Below, piece after piece: positions 52,197 through 63,724 of a stretch of DNA of 64,000 bases. The notes beneath the pieces were generated by a model, which made no database searches, was not told where the DNA came from, and saw only the letters and a program-made list of their open reading frames with translations. The position numbers and the translations under genes are program-made. Source of the stretch: Rhynchonema sp. JSB1_4 (Eukaryota > Nematoda > Chromadorea > Monhysterida > Xyalidae); contig JASAMV010000834.1 in NCBI GenBank assembly GCA_030248065.1, positions 1 to 64,000 of the forward strand. Reading direction: 5' to 3'. Position 1 is the first letter of the stretch. Each line of letters starts with the position of its first letter.

Positions 52197-53928
52197 TACC
52201 TCGTTCGAAACCAACATTGTATGCTGTTATCTGAACGGATACCTCGCGAACCCTTCAGTATGTGTGGCTCCGTGTACATTAAAGCTCATTAGAGAAACCA
52301 TATTTTGAAACAGGGAGAGCCAAGATAATTGTGTTTTCGACTGTGGTGCCAAATGCCAAACGTACACCAACGCCGAGATTAGTGACATCGAAAAAATGTC
52401 TCCATTCTGTTATGTATATATCAGCAGTGCATGTCGCTGTTGCCAATGCACAAGCTGGCATCTGCAGTATAACACGTGCATATGAATCGAACTTTCTAAA
52501 AAAAGGAAACATTCTGCTTATTTTGTTAATAATTATGTATGCAGCAGATTTGGAGTTTTTCTCATGACCATCACTCGTTACGGCACCCATAATATCTTTT
52601 TTAACAAATTTTTAATAACTTTTTAATGTTTCGGGCTGCTTTCCAACGTCCGAAAGTTCATGACGCAGAGACAAACAGCATACACACAAAATTTGGTCTT
52701 GAGAAGATGCACCGACCAGAGAAAATTATTGTACAATGGCGCGGCAAGTGTGGTGGTACTGTATGTGAAGCAGCTTTTTAAACGACTCATATCTTCCAGG
52801 TTACGCATAAAACCTCAGCAAGCTTGGCCCACACGAATATACATAGCTACGCACTTCACCAAAACATCAAAAACGCCTGCGTGTTTCTCGCACTTGCTGT
52901 TTTATCCCGCAGCGGGCATTGGGAGAACCACCACGTACAGCGCCGAGCTTGGGAAAACTCCCGTGAGAGAATAATAAAAAAGTCGTAATCAGACCGATGG
53001 CAGTGTGTGGACGTGTTTGTGAGTGAGAGAGAGCGCCAACGGGTTTTCCGGTGCCCAAAGACACCCTTTTCCAAATGGCAAACAGCAGCCGGCGAAACGC
53101 ATATCTTTGGCCAATGCTGTCGAGCATTGTAATGTGGTTGACTTGAATGGTTTAAAAGTCGTTGACGTATAGGTGTAAGGTTGCGTTTTGATCGATAGTC
53201 TCTCACATTACCGATGCGTACACGTAATGGCGCCTAACGATACCCTGTAAATGCTCCAACAAGGCTGATGCATTGCACGTAACGAATAAGAGCCAGGCTT
53301 GGGCTAGGTTGGGCTTCGCTTCTGGTATTCATGGCCATTAAAAAGCAGCAATTTTAAAATGAAAATGAACGAAGCGGGAGTGAAATCAAACAAACCGCAA
53401 TCTTTGCGGTACGCGTTATTGAATCGAAGCAGAGAGCGTCATGTTATTGACCGTGGCACAAAAGTACATGGATGTAGCATATAGCGTTTATCTGAGCTCA
53501 CTGCAACACACATTTTGAACAAAAACACGCAGCACGTTTTGGAAACACCATGGGCATTACTTTAGCCAGACAGTATGAGGTTCTTTTGTGAGAACATAAA
53601 GTACATAGTTCATATTTCCAATTTTTAACTTATGGTAAACGGTCAAGAAACTCAAGGGAAAGAACATTTGAGCAACAGGCCATCTCAATGTTGCGAAAAT
53701 TGCGCTTATTTGAGGCGAAATATACAAGAACTGTTTTATCGTCCTTTTGACAGGCAGCGAAAACGACCAAACAACAACACAAAGCTAGATATGTAACTAA
53801 TAACTACTATGAGATAACCAATCCAAATAACACGCTTTTTTATGTTCAGCTAAACTGTTTTTTTTCGTCTTGGGTTTATGACGTTTTATCCTGTCTTGCG
53901 CACATCAAGAAGTAGAACATTGTACATT
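52197..53928. other. Intergenic DNA, nothing recognised
   Basis: Open frames here lack motifs, and I found no long repeats. Confidence 0.35.
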
Positions 53929-54131
53929 AATTAGGGATGGGTTCGCTCTTGATAAAAATTGCTGGTTTCGGTCATCACTCATTGAGCGAAACTTCAAATC
54001 AGCTTCGCTCGCTCTTCGCTCTTGAGGGAAAGAGCGACCTTGCTCTTTCGCTGTTTATCGCTCGTTTTTTCGCTTCGAGCGAAGAGCAAAAAAAGAGAGC
54101 GAACTTTTTAAGAGCTAACCCATCCCTAATT
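53929..54131. mobile_element. MITE with AATTAGGGATGGGTT ends
   Basis: Exact inverted ends AATTAGGGATGGGTT and AACCCATCCCTAATT flank an interior dense in GCGAAGAGCGA and its inverse. No coding region. Confidence 0.7.
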
Positions 54132-55916
54132 GTAATGCTTTGACTACGATGAGATTATAATGGCCCATGTCATGACATTTAGGCGCATTTACAGGCGTTT
54201 AGGCAGAATAGGTGCGCATTTAGGCCTGAGTCTATAAACCGACCTGATTATAGGTACAGTGTACATGTTTGTGTCAGGGTGCAACTCAATGGTTGGTGGA
54301 TGAGCATGTTTATGTGCTTAACCTCGGTGCGTGATAATTTGCGGACGGCGCCGTTAAAACGATTATAATCACTTTGCCCTCGTGTGTGTCACGCCACTGG
54401 ATCTCGGCGTGCATGGGATTCATTACGGTCCAGTGCTCACTACGGTCCAGCACTTATTTAGCTTTGTTTCAGGCTCAGGCTCCACTAAGCCTAAGCCTAA
54501 TCTGAAGTGGAAGCCCAAGCCTAAGCCCAGGCTCAGCCCAGAAGTGGACCCTAGTGGGCACTGGACCGTAATGATTCGCGGAACCCCCGTGCGTGGCCAA
54601 GCATGAAACACAACCGCAACGCGAGTAATGCACAAAATGCACCGCCGACCATAGCGCTTTGCAAAAGCGCTAATCACGCAAGGGTGATTAGAATCGAGTA
54701 TCAGTTCGAAAACCGAAAGGTAAGTAGGTGTCATGTTATACAGCTAAGGGTGTTTGGTTTGTGCATATTATCGTGAGCGGGCAGAGTCGTTAACGCGTGA
54801 TATGAGAGGGTTGGTGCATGACGGCTTATTTACAAGAGCACTGCTGACTTGCACCTAATATACATAGAGACACCGTGAGCAAGGCAAGCATGTGGCAAAG
54901 GAATACCGTGTGTGTTGTGTGGTGAAAGCAAAATGGCTTGTTAGCAGCTGTACATACTGGGGAGGCGCGCCGTGTGCTACGCTACTGCGCGTATTAGCGA
55001 AGTGGCAATGTTTGAACCACCGTCGGCATAAGGGATTGAAAACGCAGCTTGGCTCCGTAACAGTGCACTTCACGCAATTTTTGAACTTCTCGAGGTCTAA
55101 AGGAGACAGTCAGAGCAGACAGTCCTTGCTCTTCACACGCACGGCACTAATATTCGGATTTTGCGTCGCATTTCACTCTGCGTGCGCCAATCAGATTTCG
55201 TCAGTGTTCGCTTAGTACAGTTCACGCCGTGCATGACACTGCACGCGAGCTTTGACCAGCCGTTGGGACCGCGGGTTGTCTGCCGGCCGCGTCTTGTGTC
55301 GTGGAAATTGAGTGTGTGCGGTCGGTCAGGACGTTATGAAACCTTAAAGCAACACGTCAAAATAAAAGTACATGATGGTACACATGCGGACAGCGGAGAC
55401 GCTTGCGCATGGTACATCTATAATGCACGTACTGCGTGTTTATCAACGCAGAAGCACTGATAGAGAATTAAATTGCTTGTGTGTGCATGCCGTCCGGAAC
55501 GGAAACTTGTGTCCCCGGCCGTGTTGCTTTTGAGTACGTGTTATGCAAGTATATGCAAGTACATCTCTGTTTACATGCCCATTTTGCTGTGACCGCGCAG
55601 CGCAGTTAGAAATCTGATGACGATACACACGATAAAAACAGGCATGAACACACGCACGAGATGCAGAATTTTTAAGGCCAGGTTACCGTCAGATACGTTT
55701 GACAAAGAACTCTAATTTGGGTTCGAAAAACGTCGGTATATATATATTTTTTAAAAAATAACATTGGTGGTATATTGGTCCAAAAGATTCACACTTCAAA
55801 AATGTCAGATACAGTATATACGTTTTCAGAAGTGTGGCGTAGCCACATAGCTGCCATATGTGAGATTGTATGAAACGAAAATAGACGCAATATGAGGTTT
55901 CCCGTTCCGATTGCAG
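54132..55916. other. Intergenic DNA with a small foldback at 54421-54573
   Basis: CATTACGGTCCAGTGC at 54421 and its inverse ending at 54573 flank AAGCCTAAGCC-type repeats. The rest shows nothing I can assign. Confidence 0.45.
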
Positions 55917-56018
55917 GTTCTGGCTTTTTTTGCCACCCGCGGAGTGTCGTGTCTGCCTCTATGGTTCTCCCCTCGTTATCAGTGCCGCCACTATGACAGT
56001 AAAGACCGTTCAGAAGCT
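55917..56018 (+). CDS. Unassigned possible exon
   Basis: A 34-codon open segment sits between a TTGCAG acceptor and a GTGAGT donor, with the peptide containing CLPLWFSPRYQCRHYD. A further TTTCAG 46 bp downstream would add six codons and a stop. I recognise no family, and no neighbouring plus-strand exons were found. Confidence 0.22.
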
Positions 56019-56643
56019 GTGAGTATCTCTAATCAACTACAATTATGCAGAGCGCTAATTTCAGTACTGTGTGGCTGGTAACTGAAAATCTGTGTGGTCT
56101 GGTGGGGAATCAATTAGACGCGCAAAAGGACTCCGTTTAAAAATATCAAATCAACCCTAGCTGATAAGTGACATCAACTATGTACATATTTTCAATTGTC
56201 AGCGGTACCTGAACAGAATTGGCTGAAAGTTTGTGTGCGATAAGATTTCTGCCCTAGACTAGAAAAATCACAAAAGAGCTTAGCTACATAGCAAGCTGGC
56301 TTCGTTTTCTCATTACATGGGTGGCATGGGCGAAGAGTTTGTTTGATCCTGTCGTATAAGCTTCGGGATAAGATGGTTTCACATGCGGTTTTAGAAAGAC
56401 GTTTCTTCATCCCGATTTCCACATGAAGGAGTATTTAGGCAGGATGTTAAAAGTATGCAGGATAAAAAAGAGCGTTATGAAAGACGCAACATCGATTGCA
56501 GGCTATTCAAAATTTTTAGCAAAATTCCAATTTGGAAATTATTTTTGCGCGAAAAAATTTCTTATTAATGGTACATAGCTATATCGTATTTACATATATC
56601 ATGAACACACACAACGACGCCTAACTACAACTATGGTATAACA

Positions 56644-59216
56644 TTAACGAGAGCAATCATAGAGTCGTCGAATCTTCTCAAAGTCCAACTTTGTGAATCG
56701 CCCCAATCGTCCGATTGTTGTTTGCTTGTCCAATGGTTCAAGTATGGCCTGTGGAGTGGATGTGGTTTTCTGCTGCTGGCTTTCCTCCCGTTATACGACA
56801 CACAAGTATCCCCTGCATGTGCAAGGGAAGCCCTCGAAGGTATATGTAACGGAGCTCTCGGAGCAAAGCATGCAATGCAGGGGCGGTACTGAACGTTTCA
56901 ACATGACATTGATCTCTGAGTAACTCTATTGAAAGAACTTGTATCCCTTGATTCATGTGCTAACCGCATTGGTCGACTTTGACTTTGAGTATTGTGTTGC
57001 ATTTAAGTGCGTGATCGATCGATAATCATACGGCAGTTGCCACTGAGTGAACACGTCATCGTCGTAGCGCTTGAAGTATTCGACACGTTTTGGTGGCACG
57101 TTTTGCCACACCACCTAAAATGTGGCAACTTTCAAGTGAAATTGTCTGTCGTTTATCCGATATGAAGCTTGAGGCTCGAATATAGGGCGGTGACAGTAGT
57201 TCCTAAAAAGCTAAGCAACTGTTAAATTCGGCACGTTTCTTGAACTTTGATTCTCGGCTTCGCCACTGAGCCATTACAAAGTATTTACTAAGTTATGTAC
57301 TTTATTGTGTCTGAAGCCACTCTGCGCTGCGCACTCATATAGTCCAACAACAGCTAATGCAGAATTTATGTCCACTGCGTTGCCTGATCTGCCAAGCACA
57401 TAACGCGTGATGCAACATTATAAACACACCCACGCAGCCAGCCAACACACACAAGCTGACTGCCTGTCTGTGCTTGTAATGTTGCATCACGCGTTATGTG
57501 CTTGGCGGATCAGGCAACGCAGTGGACATAATTTCTGCATCAGCTGTTGTTGTACTATAGAGAGCGTGGGGAATGGATACAACCAGGGTTGGAAAAAAAA
57601 ATTTTTTTTAAACAAGTTTTTTTTAAAAAAAAAAATTTTTTTTAAAAAAAAAAATTTTTTTTAAAAAAGTCTGAGATTCGGGGAAATTTTACCAAATTTG
57701 CCTAAAAAACGCGCAAAATCGCGAAAAAATGCAACTTTAATTGGCAAGTCACTTTTGTGACTTGGTTTGCATCACTTATCAAGGGTGTTTACGTCATTTC
57801 GGTGCGATCCAACAGTCTGTGCTTGATATGGACCGCTGATTGCTGCTCTGTGGTATCGGACACAACAGTTTGTGGCCGAATAAGCAAGATTCACTCATAA
57901 ACCACACAGAATTGAGAATATAAGCTGCAGAAATACTTGTCGGGTAGCTGAATCAGTCGTATATGACCGACCTGATGGGGTATGACATCGAAGTACCATG
58001 TAGGCACATGCATACTGTGTCCCATGTATTACGGGAAGGTATAATAACATCATTTGGGGTATCTTAGGTACCAAATACATGCCCCAAAAGTGATTTTGTG
58101 AAGAAAATTTTTCGACCCTTGAGAAAAAATGACAAAAAATGACCCCCAAAAAGGCCATTTTTGGACGTTTTAGAACATTTTGTTCCCCCGAAAATTTTTA
58201 AAAAAATTTTTTCAAAAACCTTTTTTTTAAAAAAAAAAATTTTTAAAAAAAAAAAAATTTTTTTTTGCCCAACCCTGGATACAACTACACTAGGTATAGG
58301 TCGTCTTGCGCGTTATTTTCACTACCTAGATAGATTGCATATTTTTAGAATCACCCCAGACTAAGAAAACAACAGATAGGACGCAAAAATAGAAAAATGA
58401 ACGAACTCGAATATGTTGATCACGGTCGGCCCGTTGATGTTCGGGTATGAGTCCAATCAAGGTGGCCAGTGCGAACAGCAGACGATTAGTGTCATTCGTA
58501 CACGTGCCCACGCGCAACAACTGCGAAAAAATTAGTGCTCCAACTCTATCGCAAAATATGAGAAAATTTGTCCCCATTGTCTGCATGCCCACAAGTAAAG
58601 TAGGATTGAATTTTATATGTCATATTGAATTGCCATATGAAGCTATTAGTGCGACTATTTCGGCATAGGTTTTGGACCTTTTCAAAATCGCAACTGCTCC
58701 ACACAGTCAAAAACGTGATTTTTCAAAGTCGATTTATATGACCTTTTGTTTAAAGCGCTTTGTCAAATAGAAACTGGATATCCATTTCTAGTTTCTATTT
58801 GACAAAGCGCGTTCAACAAAAGATAAAAAACCGACTTTGAAATTGATCGTGTGGGGGAATAGCTAACTTAAACGGGCCCAAAACCTATGGCAAAAAAGTC
58901 GCACTGATAGCCTCATATTATGATGTGAAATTCAATTCCGGCAAACGCTTATGAAATTCCCCGTACAACACCTTAAAGATTAGTATACCTGCGGCTGATC
59001 GGCTGCCGGTCCCCTGCCATAGTAGTCACTTCGACACGACCCTCCATCGGTAACGATGACCGACTGTGGATGTCGTTCTTTGGCACGCACAAATCGAACA
59101 CATGAATTGACATGTATGGCATGCAGTAGGCGGAGGAAGCGACGTTTGAAGTTGGCCGTGCTGTTGGAATGGAATCGGAACGGGATGCGACCGGCCGGCC
59201 AGAGGGCGAAGTTTTG
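56644..59216 (-). CDS. Astacin-family pseudoprotease B (catalytic domain, 4 exons)
   Basis: Astacins are secreted or membrane zinc endopeptidases, but this one lacks the catalytic site. Minus-strand exons: 59216-58989, 58520-58407, 57114-56965, 56748-56644, giving 198 residues in phase to a TAA. Conserved: FALWPAGRIPFRF at the domain start, the four domain cysteines (NSCVRF, GGSCRS, GTCTND, LYDC), PEHQRADRDQHI after the active site, YDYRSI, and KLDFEKIRRLYDC at the end. The family motif HExxHxxGxxH reads F-A-x-x-T-x-x-G-x-x-P here, and the Met-turn SIMHY is SITHL. All zinc ligands, the catalytic Glu and the Met are lost. The signal/propeptide exon is not identified; the exon's AG acceptor at 59217 implies one, though an in-frame ATG lies at 59249. 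Gene order, intron positions and phases match gene A, so they are tandem duplicates. Confidence 0.85.
57339..57559. repeat. Foldback repeat, TTGCCTGATC family, copy 2
   Basis: TATAGT-CAACAACAGCT at the left and the inverse at the right, with GCGTTGCCTGATC-GCCAAGC and ACGCGTGATGCAACATTA in both arms. It lies in intron 2 of astacin-like gene B. Confidence 0.75.
57584..58277. mobile_element. hAT-like MITE, copy 3, with perfect 8-bp target duplication
   Basis: The ends CAGGGTTGG and CCAACCCTG bound 694 bp. GATACAAC is present immediately on both sides (57576-57583, 58278-58285). The margins are A/T homopolymer-rich as in the other copies; the core is different. An 8-bp duplication is the hAT signature. 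Confidence 0.85.
58604..58938. repeat. Foldback repeat in astacin-like gene B intron 1
   Basis: GATTGAATTTTATATGTCAT at the left is mirrored near 58938. CATAGGTTTTGG and TTGACAAAGCGC also occur with their inverses toward the centre. Confidence 0.7.
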
Positions 59217-59278
59217 CTGTCGGAACAAGACAAGGCATAGTCCGTCCATCAGCTCATGGCACTTTATGATGCTGGCGT

Positions 59279-59508
59279 GTTCCCTTCCTCCACGTTGTGA
59301 TGAAAGAGAAATTTAGTGTGACTGATTTTGCAACCAAACTGAGAAAATGAGAGAATGTATCGAAAAAGACTAAATTCGATCAAATTTAAAAATAACTTAT
59401 ACTAAAATGGATAAAACACGTCGATTTCATAAAAATCACAATTTAGGAGAAAAAATAATGTTTTCGGAAACTCAATTTCTCTTTCATTAGAACGTGGAGG
59501 AAGGGAAC
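59279..59508. repeat. Foldback repeat between the two astacin-like genes
   Basis: GTTCCCTTCCTCCACGTT and its inverse flank 230 bp, with GAAAGAGAAATT and its inverse next inside. It occupies most of the space upstream of gene B, where its first exon would be expected. Confidence 0.75.
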
Positions 59509-59593
59509 AAGTCGGCCAGCAGCACCCCAAAGTGACATGAGCTGATGGCTGGGCTATACATTCGGTAGGACCGTAAGAGAATGATAGCCTTAG

Positions 59594-62500
59594 TCATGTA
59601 GTCAATCGGTCAACGCTACAGTGCTGTAAAGCCTGAAACATCACCCAGCGCGACCCACTCACAGTTCCCGGATCGCAATCGGGCCCATCATCTGCCCAAC
59701 AAAGTGGTTCATATGTGAACCCATTATTCGTCATCTCAGGTTCATGTGCAACCAGCGCATCAACTGCTGCCCCACCTCGAGTGGTTGTGGTGCAGTTGTA
59801 GAGACGATTGATTTTGGCCACGTCGAGTTTGGTCAACCTTTTTTAAAGTTAGAGGGTGGTTTTAACTAACTGGGCGATCGGGAAGATCTTTAAGCGTGAT
59901 CCTTTGGTATTGTGAATATTGAAGACACTTGCTTTAAAGGGCTCGGGACATAACCGAAGGAAGGGTGGCAGGGCATATTGGTATATACCGTTAGAAAACA
60001 TTCTGACAGCCTATGTTACACACAAGTTTTAAGCTCCTTGGAGATTCGCCATCTGTCGGTAGAGGGACTTTTCGTTCCAGAAAAAAGTGAATTTTTTCAC
60101 AACTTGGAACCACCGGTGCAGAAACCCCAAATGAGCTGCGGTTCACGTATCACGTGGACATAATTACAACAGCTTCTGGATAACATGTCACCACAACAAG
60201 TCGCTCAAACCATTGCTTCACTCGGCGAAGGGGCGAAACGTTCCAAAAATCGGCCATATTTTTCGAGAACACAAGTTTGTCCCTAAATTTTGAGGCCGTG
60301 CTTTGCGCTGCAGAAATAGAAATGCAATGGGAAAATAGAGCATTGTCGAAAGTACCAGAAAATAAGGTTTTTTAATTTTCAAACTCATGGCTAGCTCCGT
60401 GACAGGCCTAAAAATCCATTGAATTACCATTAAGCCAGGTGGTTACATTTATCGCCAGAATTGAGGCACAAAAAGGCCACAGATTGTATCGCATTCGCAA
60501 CAAAAATCGAGAGAAAGGTCTGATTTAGCAACCTATCAAGATCCGAAGACCCCAAGGTCTACAAATCTCTCGGGCAGCCATAGAAATCTGAATACGATAT
60601 TCAGCTATAAGTGCTCATTGTTGACAGCTATTGCAAATGTGATAGCACCAAAGAATGTATCGCCAGTGTAGCTTTCGAACGATATATGACAAGCCCCAAA
60701 AAATTCTAACGCTTGGGAGCACGGGTTAAAAAATGGCTTTTTTGCAGATTCTGGAATGAACCGTCACGTCACCGTGTGCGATTTCGGAATTTTGACCGTT
60801 TCTTGTCCATAGTATGAGATAGTATGAGCATGTCATATATCGTTCGATAGCTATTTCAGAGCTACATCGCTTGGTGCTATCAGATGTGAAATAGTTCTTA
60901 ACAGAAACGACTTATAGCCGAATATCTTATTCAGGTTTGCATGGCTGCAACAGCAGGTTAATCGAGTTTGAAGTTTTCCAAATCGTCTAGGTTGTTGGAC
61001 TGTGCGTTTATCTGACATTTTCTTTTCAAATGCGATGCAATACGTGGCCTATTTACATCACATTTCCGCCAATGAATGCGACTATACAGTTTTGGGGCAA
61101 TTTTTGGGTCTTTTTCGGCCTGTCACGCCGCTGCATAAGGGTTTCCAAATCTAAAAACCTTATTTTCTGGTACTTTCGACGAAGCTCTATTTTTCTGTTG
61201 CACTTTCATTTCTGGAACGCGAAGCGCGGCCTCGAAATTTAGGGACAAACTTGTGCTCTCGAAAAATGTGGCCGATTTTTGGAACGTTTCGCACCCTCAC
61301 CGAGTGAAGCAATGCTTTGAGCGACTGATGTTGTGATGATAAGTTATCCAGAAGCTTTTGTAATCCTATCCATGCGTTACTTGACGTCCAGCTGATTTGC
61401 GGTTTCTGCACCGGTCGTTCCAAGTTGTGAAAAAATTCACTTTTTTCTGGAACGAAAAGTCGCTCCACCAAGAGATAAAGAATCTCCAAGGAGCTTAAAG
61501 CTTGTGCGCGACATATGCTGTCAGAGTGCTTTCCAACGGTGTATAACACTATGCCCTGCTACCCTTCCTACGGTTATGTCCCGAGCCCTTTAACCGCAGT
61601 GCACATGTTCTTGAACCTTCCGAATGTAGGTAACTGATCCTTAGAACTGCTCAAGTTCAAGGCTATCTCGATAATGTAAATTAAATCAGAACTTGAAATG
61701 TAGCATGCCATATTTTCAGGCTTAGGCTTTGCCTATAGTGATAGGCTAAACAGGAGGTTAGCCAAAAGACCCATTGTGATGGTGCCAACCTTCCTTTCTG
61801 TCCCAGCACAGCCAGATTATCCTTCGGTTCCATAGTAATCAGTCCATCTTTGCCAAAATCATATGGTTTCCAGTGAGTGATTGAGTCAGGATCATACGGT
61901 ATGCCCCAGTCGGTGAAAATATCCCGGGTGAACTTCTTGAACCATCTGGCCATGCCGGTGTCCAGGTTACGCCAAATGATCTGATATGAAAGCCAGCCCT
62001 GTGACTTTATGGCTTTTATCAGAATAAACACTGCTCTGAATTGTGGATACACTCGGTTCGAACTGCGCTGGGCCATTGGCTCGTGCTGATGTTTCGACGG
62101 TACCTTGCCAAGACGTAGGGCCGGTCAAGACGTAAGGTTCGACGACACGTAGGGTTGGACAAGACGTAGAGTACAAGACGGTCGGGTTCACTGGACAACA
62201 CGTAGGGTTCATGAAAACACGCATGGAGATGTATTACCGTGGTTCAGTGCATGGCATGCACCCTCCTTGTTTCAAGTCATACTGCGCGTGGGATATGCAC
62301 GGTTTAGCAGCACAAATTGTCAAAAATATGACATATACCCCTTACAAGGTAAATGTTCAATTAGCAAGCATGCAAGCTGAAAATGAAGCTGGCACGTGAG
62401 TACCTTCAACGGTCCAATCGTGCATATCCAATGCTCAATATGGTTTGGTCAAAAATTGGTCGAAAATTTTTTGAAAAAAATGGGACAAAAAATTGATTTT

Positions 62501-63724
62501 CCTTGATAATCAGGGTACTTTCCATGAAGAATCAGGGAAAATCGAGGAAATTCAGGATTTAAAAAAAACGAAAAACGACCCAGGCGTTTTTTTAAAAAAA
62601 AAACGTCGTTTTTTTAAGAAAAAACGCCGTCGTTTTTTTTTGCCCAACCCTGGCTACAGGTATGTATACATACATGTGCTATGTACTGCTGTTCCATGCA
62701 GAATCTTCCGCCCTCCTTCATTTACATAGTCGCTAACCCACGCCTGACCGTAATGTGTTCGTCCCTGATGGCTCTGTTGTGTTCCTCAATCAGTCCCACC
62801 AGCATCGCAAGCACCGTCAACGCGCTCTCGTCCGTCGTGCAGCCGCCGAATTTGGTGACCTTGAACAATTTGAGAGATTTCGGATCTACTCGGCTCGCAA
62901 AGATTTTGTTGCTGGCTTTCATTCATATAGTTTTTATGCGATGCAAATACTGTTTTAGGAGAGCTGCTGTAGCAATCACTGGTGCTTGAACGTTTTTCTC
63001 TCACGAGAACACGCACAAAAGTACAGTATAACAGTTCCAAGCGTGCGGTAAATACATTCTGTGCACGTATGTATGGGCAATCCATCGGCTCATGGCACTT
63101 TTTATACACGCACAGCGCATGCAGCAGCGCACGCCATTTTCTAAACAAAATGTACACTTTGAGCGAGTGGCATACTTTAATGACCGCTTTTTAATTTATC
63201 CGGTTTTTATTTGCTGCTTGCCATAACACTTTTCTGCACTGTTGCAAAATTTGGGGATGTTTCAACGGTTAACTGCAGAAAATAGATGCATTCATTGACG
63301 GCAGTAATGCAGCATGCAGCGTGTGCGTGCGAGTGCCATGAGCTGGCGGATTGCCTATACATGCTACGGCTATGCTTATTATGCGAAAATAGCTTGAGCC
63401 ACACAAGCTTTGCGAAACATCACAGGAGATTGACTGTGGCCGCACGGTGAAACTGGCGACTACGCGCACAAAGAAAACAACGCTGTTCCGAACCTGCGGT
63501 TGTCGTGTGCTGTTCTTTCGGCCCACAGACGATTCACATCGGTGATTGTGTGCACTGGAACCGAACTGTACATAGAACTGCTCAGTGGTCCGTTGCACAA
63601 ATCGTAAACAGGTGCGACTTTCGAATGATTCGATCACGTGGCCCAGTCGTGTCGTTTGTGTGCCAGACAGTGAGACATCGATCAGATAGGGAACGATGCC
63701 TGATGGCCACAGAGCGTATTCATT
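59594..63724 (-). CDS. Astacin-family pseudoprotease A (4 exons seen, 5' part missing)
   Basis: Minus-strand exons: 63724-63494, 62859-62749, 61980-61790, 59837 to a stop at 59594. Conserved: YALWPSGIVPYLID, TCLRFVQRT, RCESSVGR, FGGCTTDE, GLIEEHNRAIRDEHI, PYDPDSITHW, GQKGRLTKLDVAKINRLYNC. The four domain cysteines are present. HExxHxxGxxH reads T-V-x-x-M-x-x-G-x-x-E and the Met-turn reads SITHW, so zinc binding and catalysis should be impossible. After the domain there is a roughly 65-residue tail with CWADDGPDCDPGT; a GTGAGT after this could be a donor, and the listed stop is the read-through end. The signal and propeptide exons must lie upstream and were not found before the window edge. 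Introns 2 and 3 carry a MITE fragment and a 1.65-kb foldback. Confidence 0.83.
59938..61589. mobile_element. 1.65-kb foldback element flanked by TTAA
   Basis: AGGGCTCGGGACATAACCG and its inverse are the ends, with TTAA on both sides (59934-59937, 61590-61593). The arms, about 500 bp each and roughly 85% alike by eye, share TTTAAGCTCCTTGGAGATTC and AGTGAATTTTTTCACAA-type segments. The central part repeats ATATATCGTTCGA and its inverse. A TTAA target is typical of piggyBac-type transposons. It encodes nothing and lies in intron 3 of astacin-like gene A. Confidence 0.8.
62452..62652. mobile_element. hAT-like MITE, copy 4, right half only
   Basis: It is similar to the right part of 13853-14342 (AAAATTGGTCGAAAATTTTT through CGCCGTCG to GCCCAACCCTG). 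The left terminus is missing. It lies in intron 2 of astacin-like gene A. Confidence 0.75.

Noticed and set aside
59633..59662. A 30-nt intron (GTGAGT to TTTCAG) in astacin-like gene A
   Set aside because: It is too short for a normal animal intron, and its length is a multiple of three, so the frame reads through either way.
60218..61549. Open frames inside the TTAA-flanked element
   Set aside because: They occur as mirrored pairs in the two arms of the palindrome and show no transposase motifs.
62786..63157. Alternative frame through astacin-like exon 2
   Set aside because: It has no family similarity; the frame entered at 62859 keeps phase with both neighbours and carries the astacin motifs.
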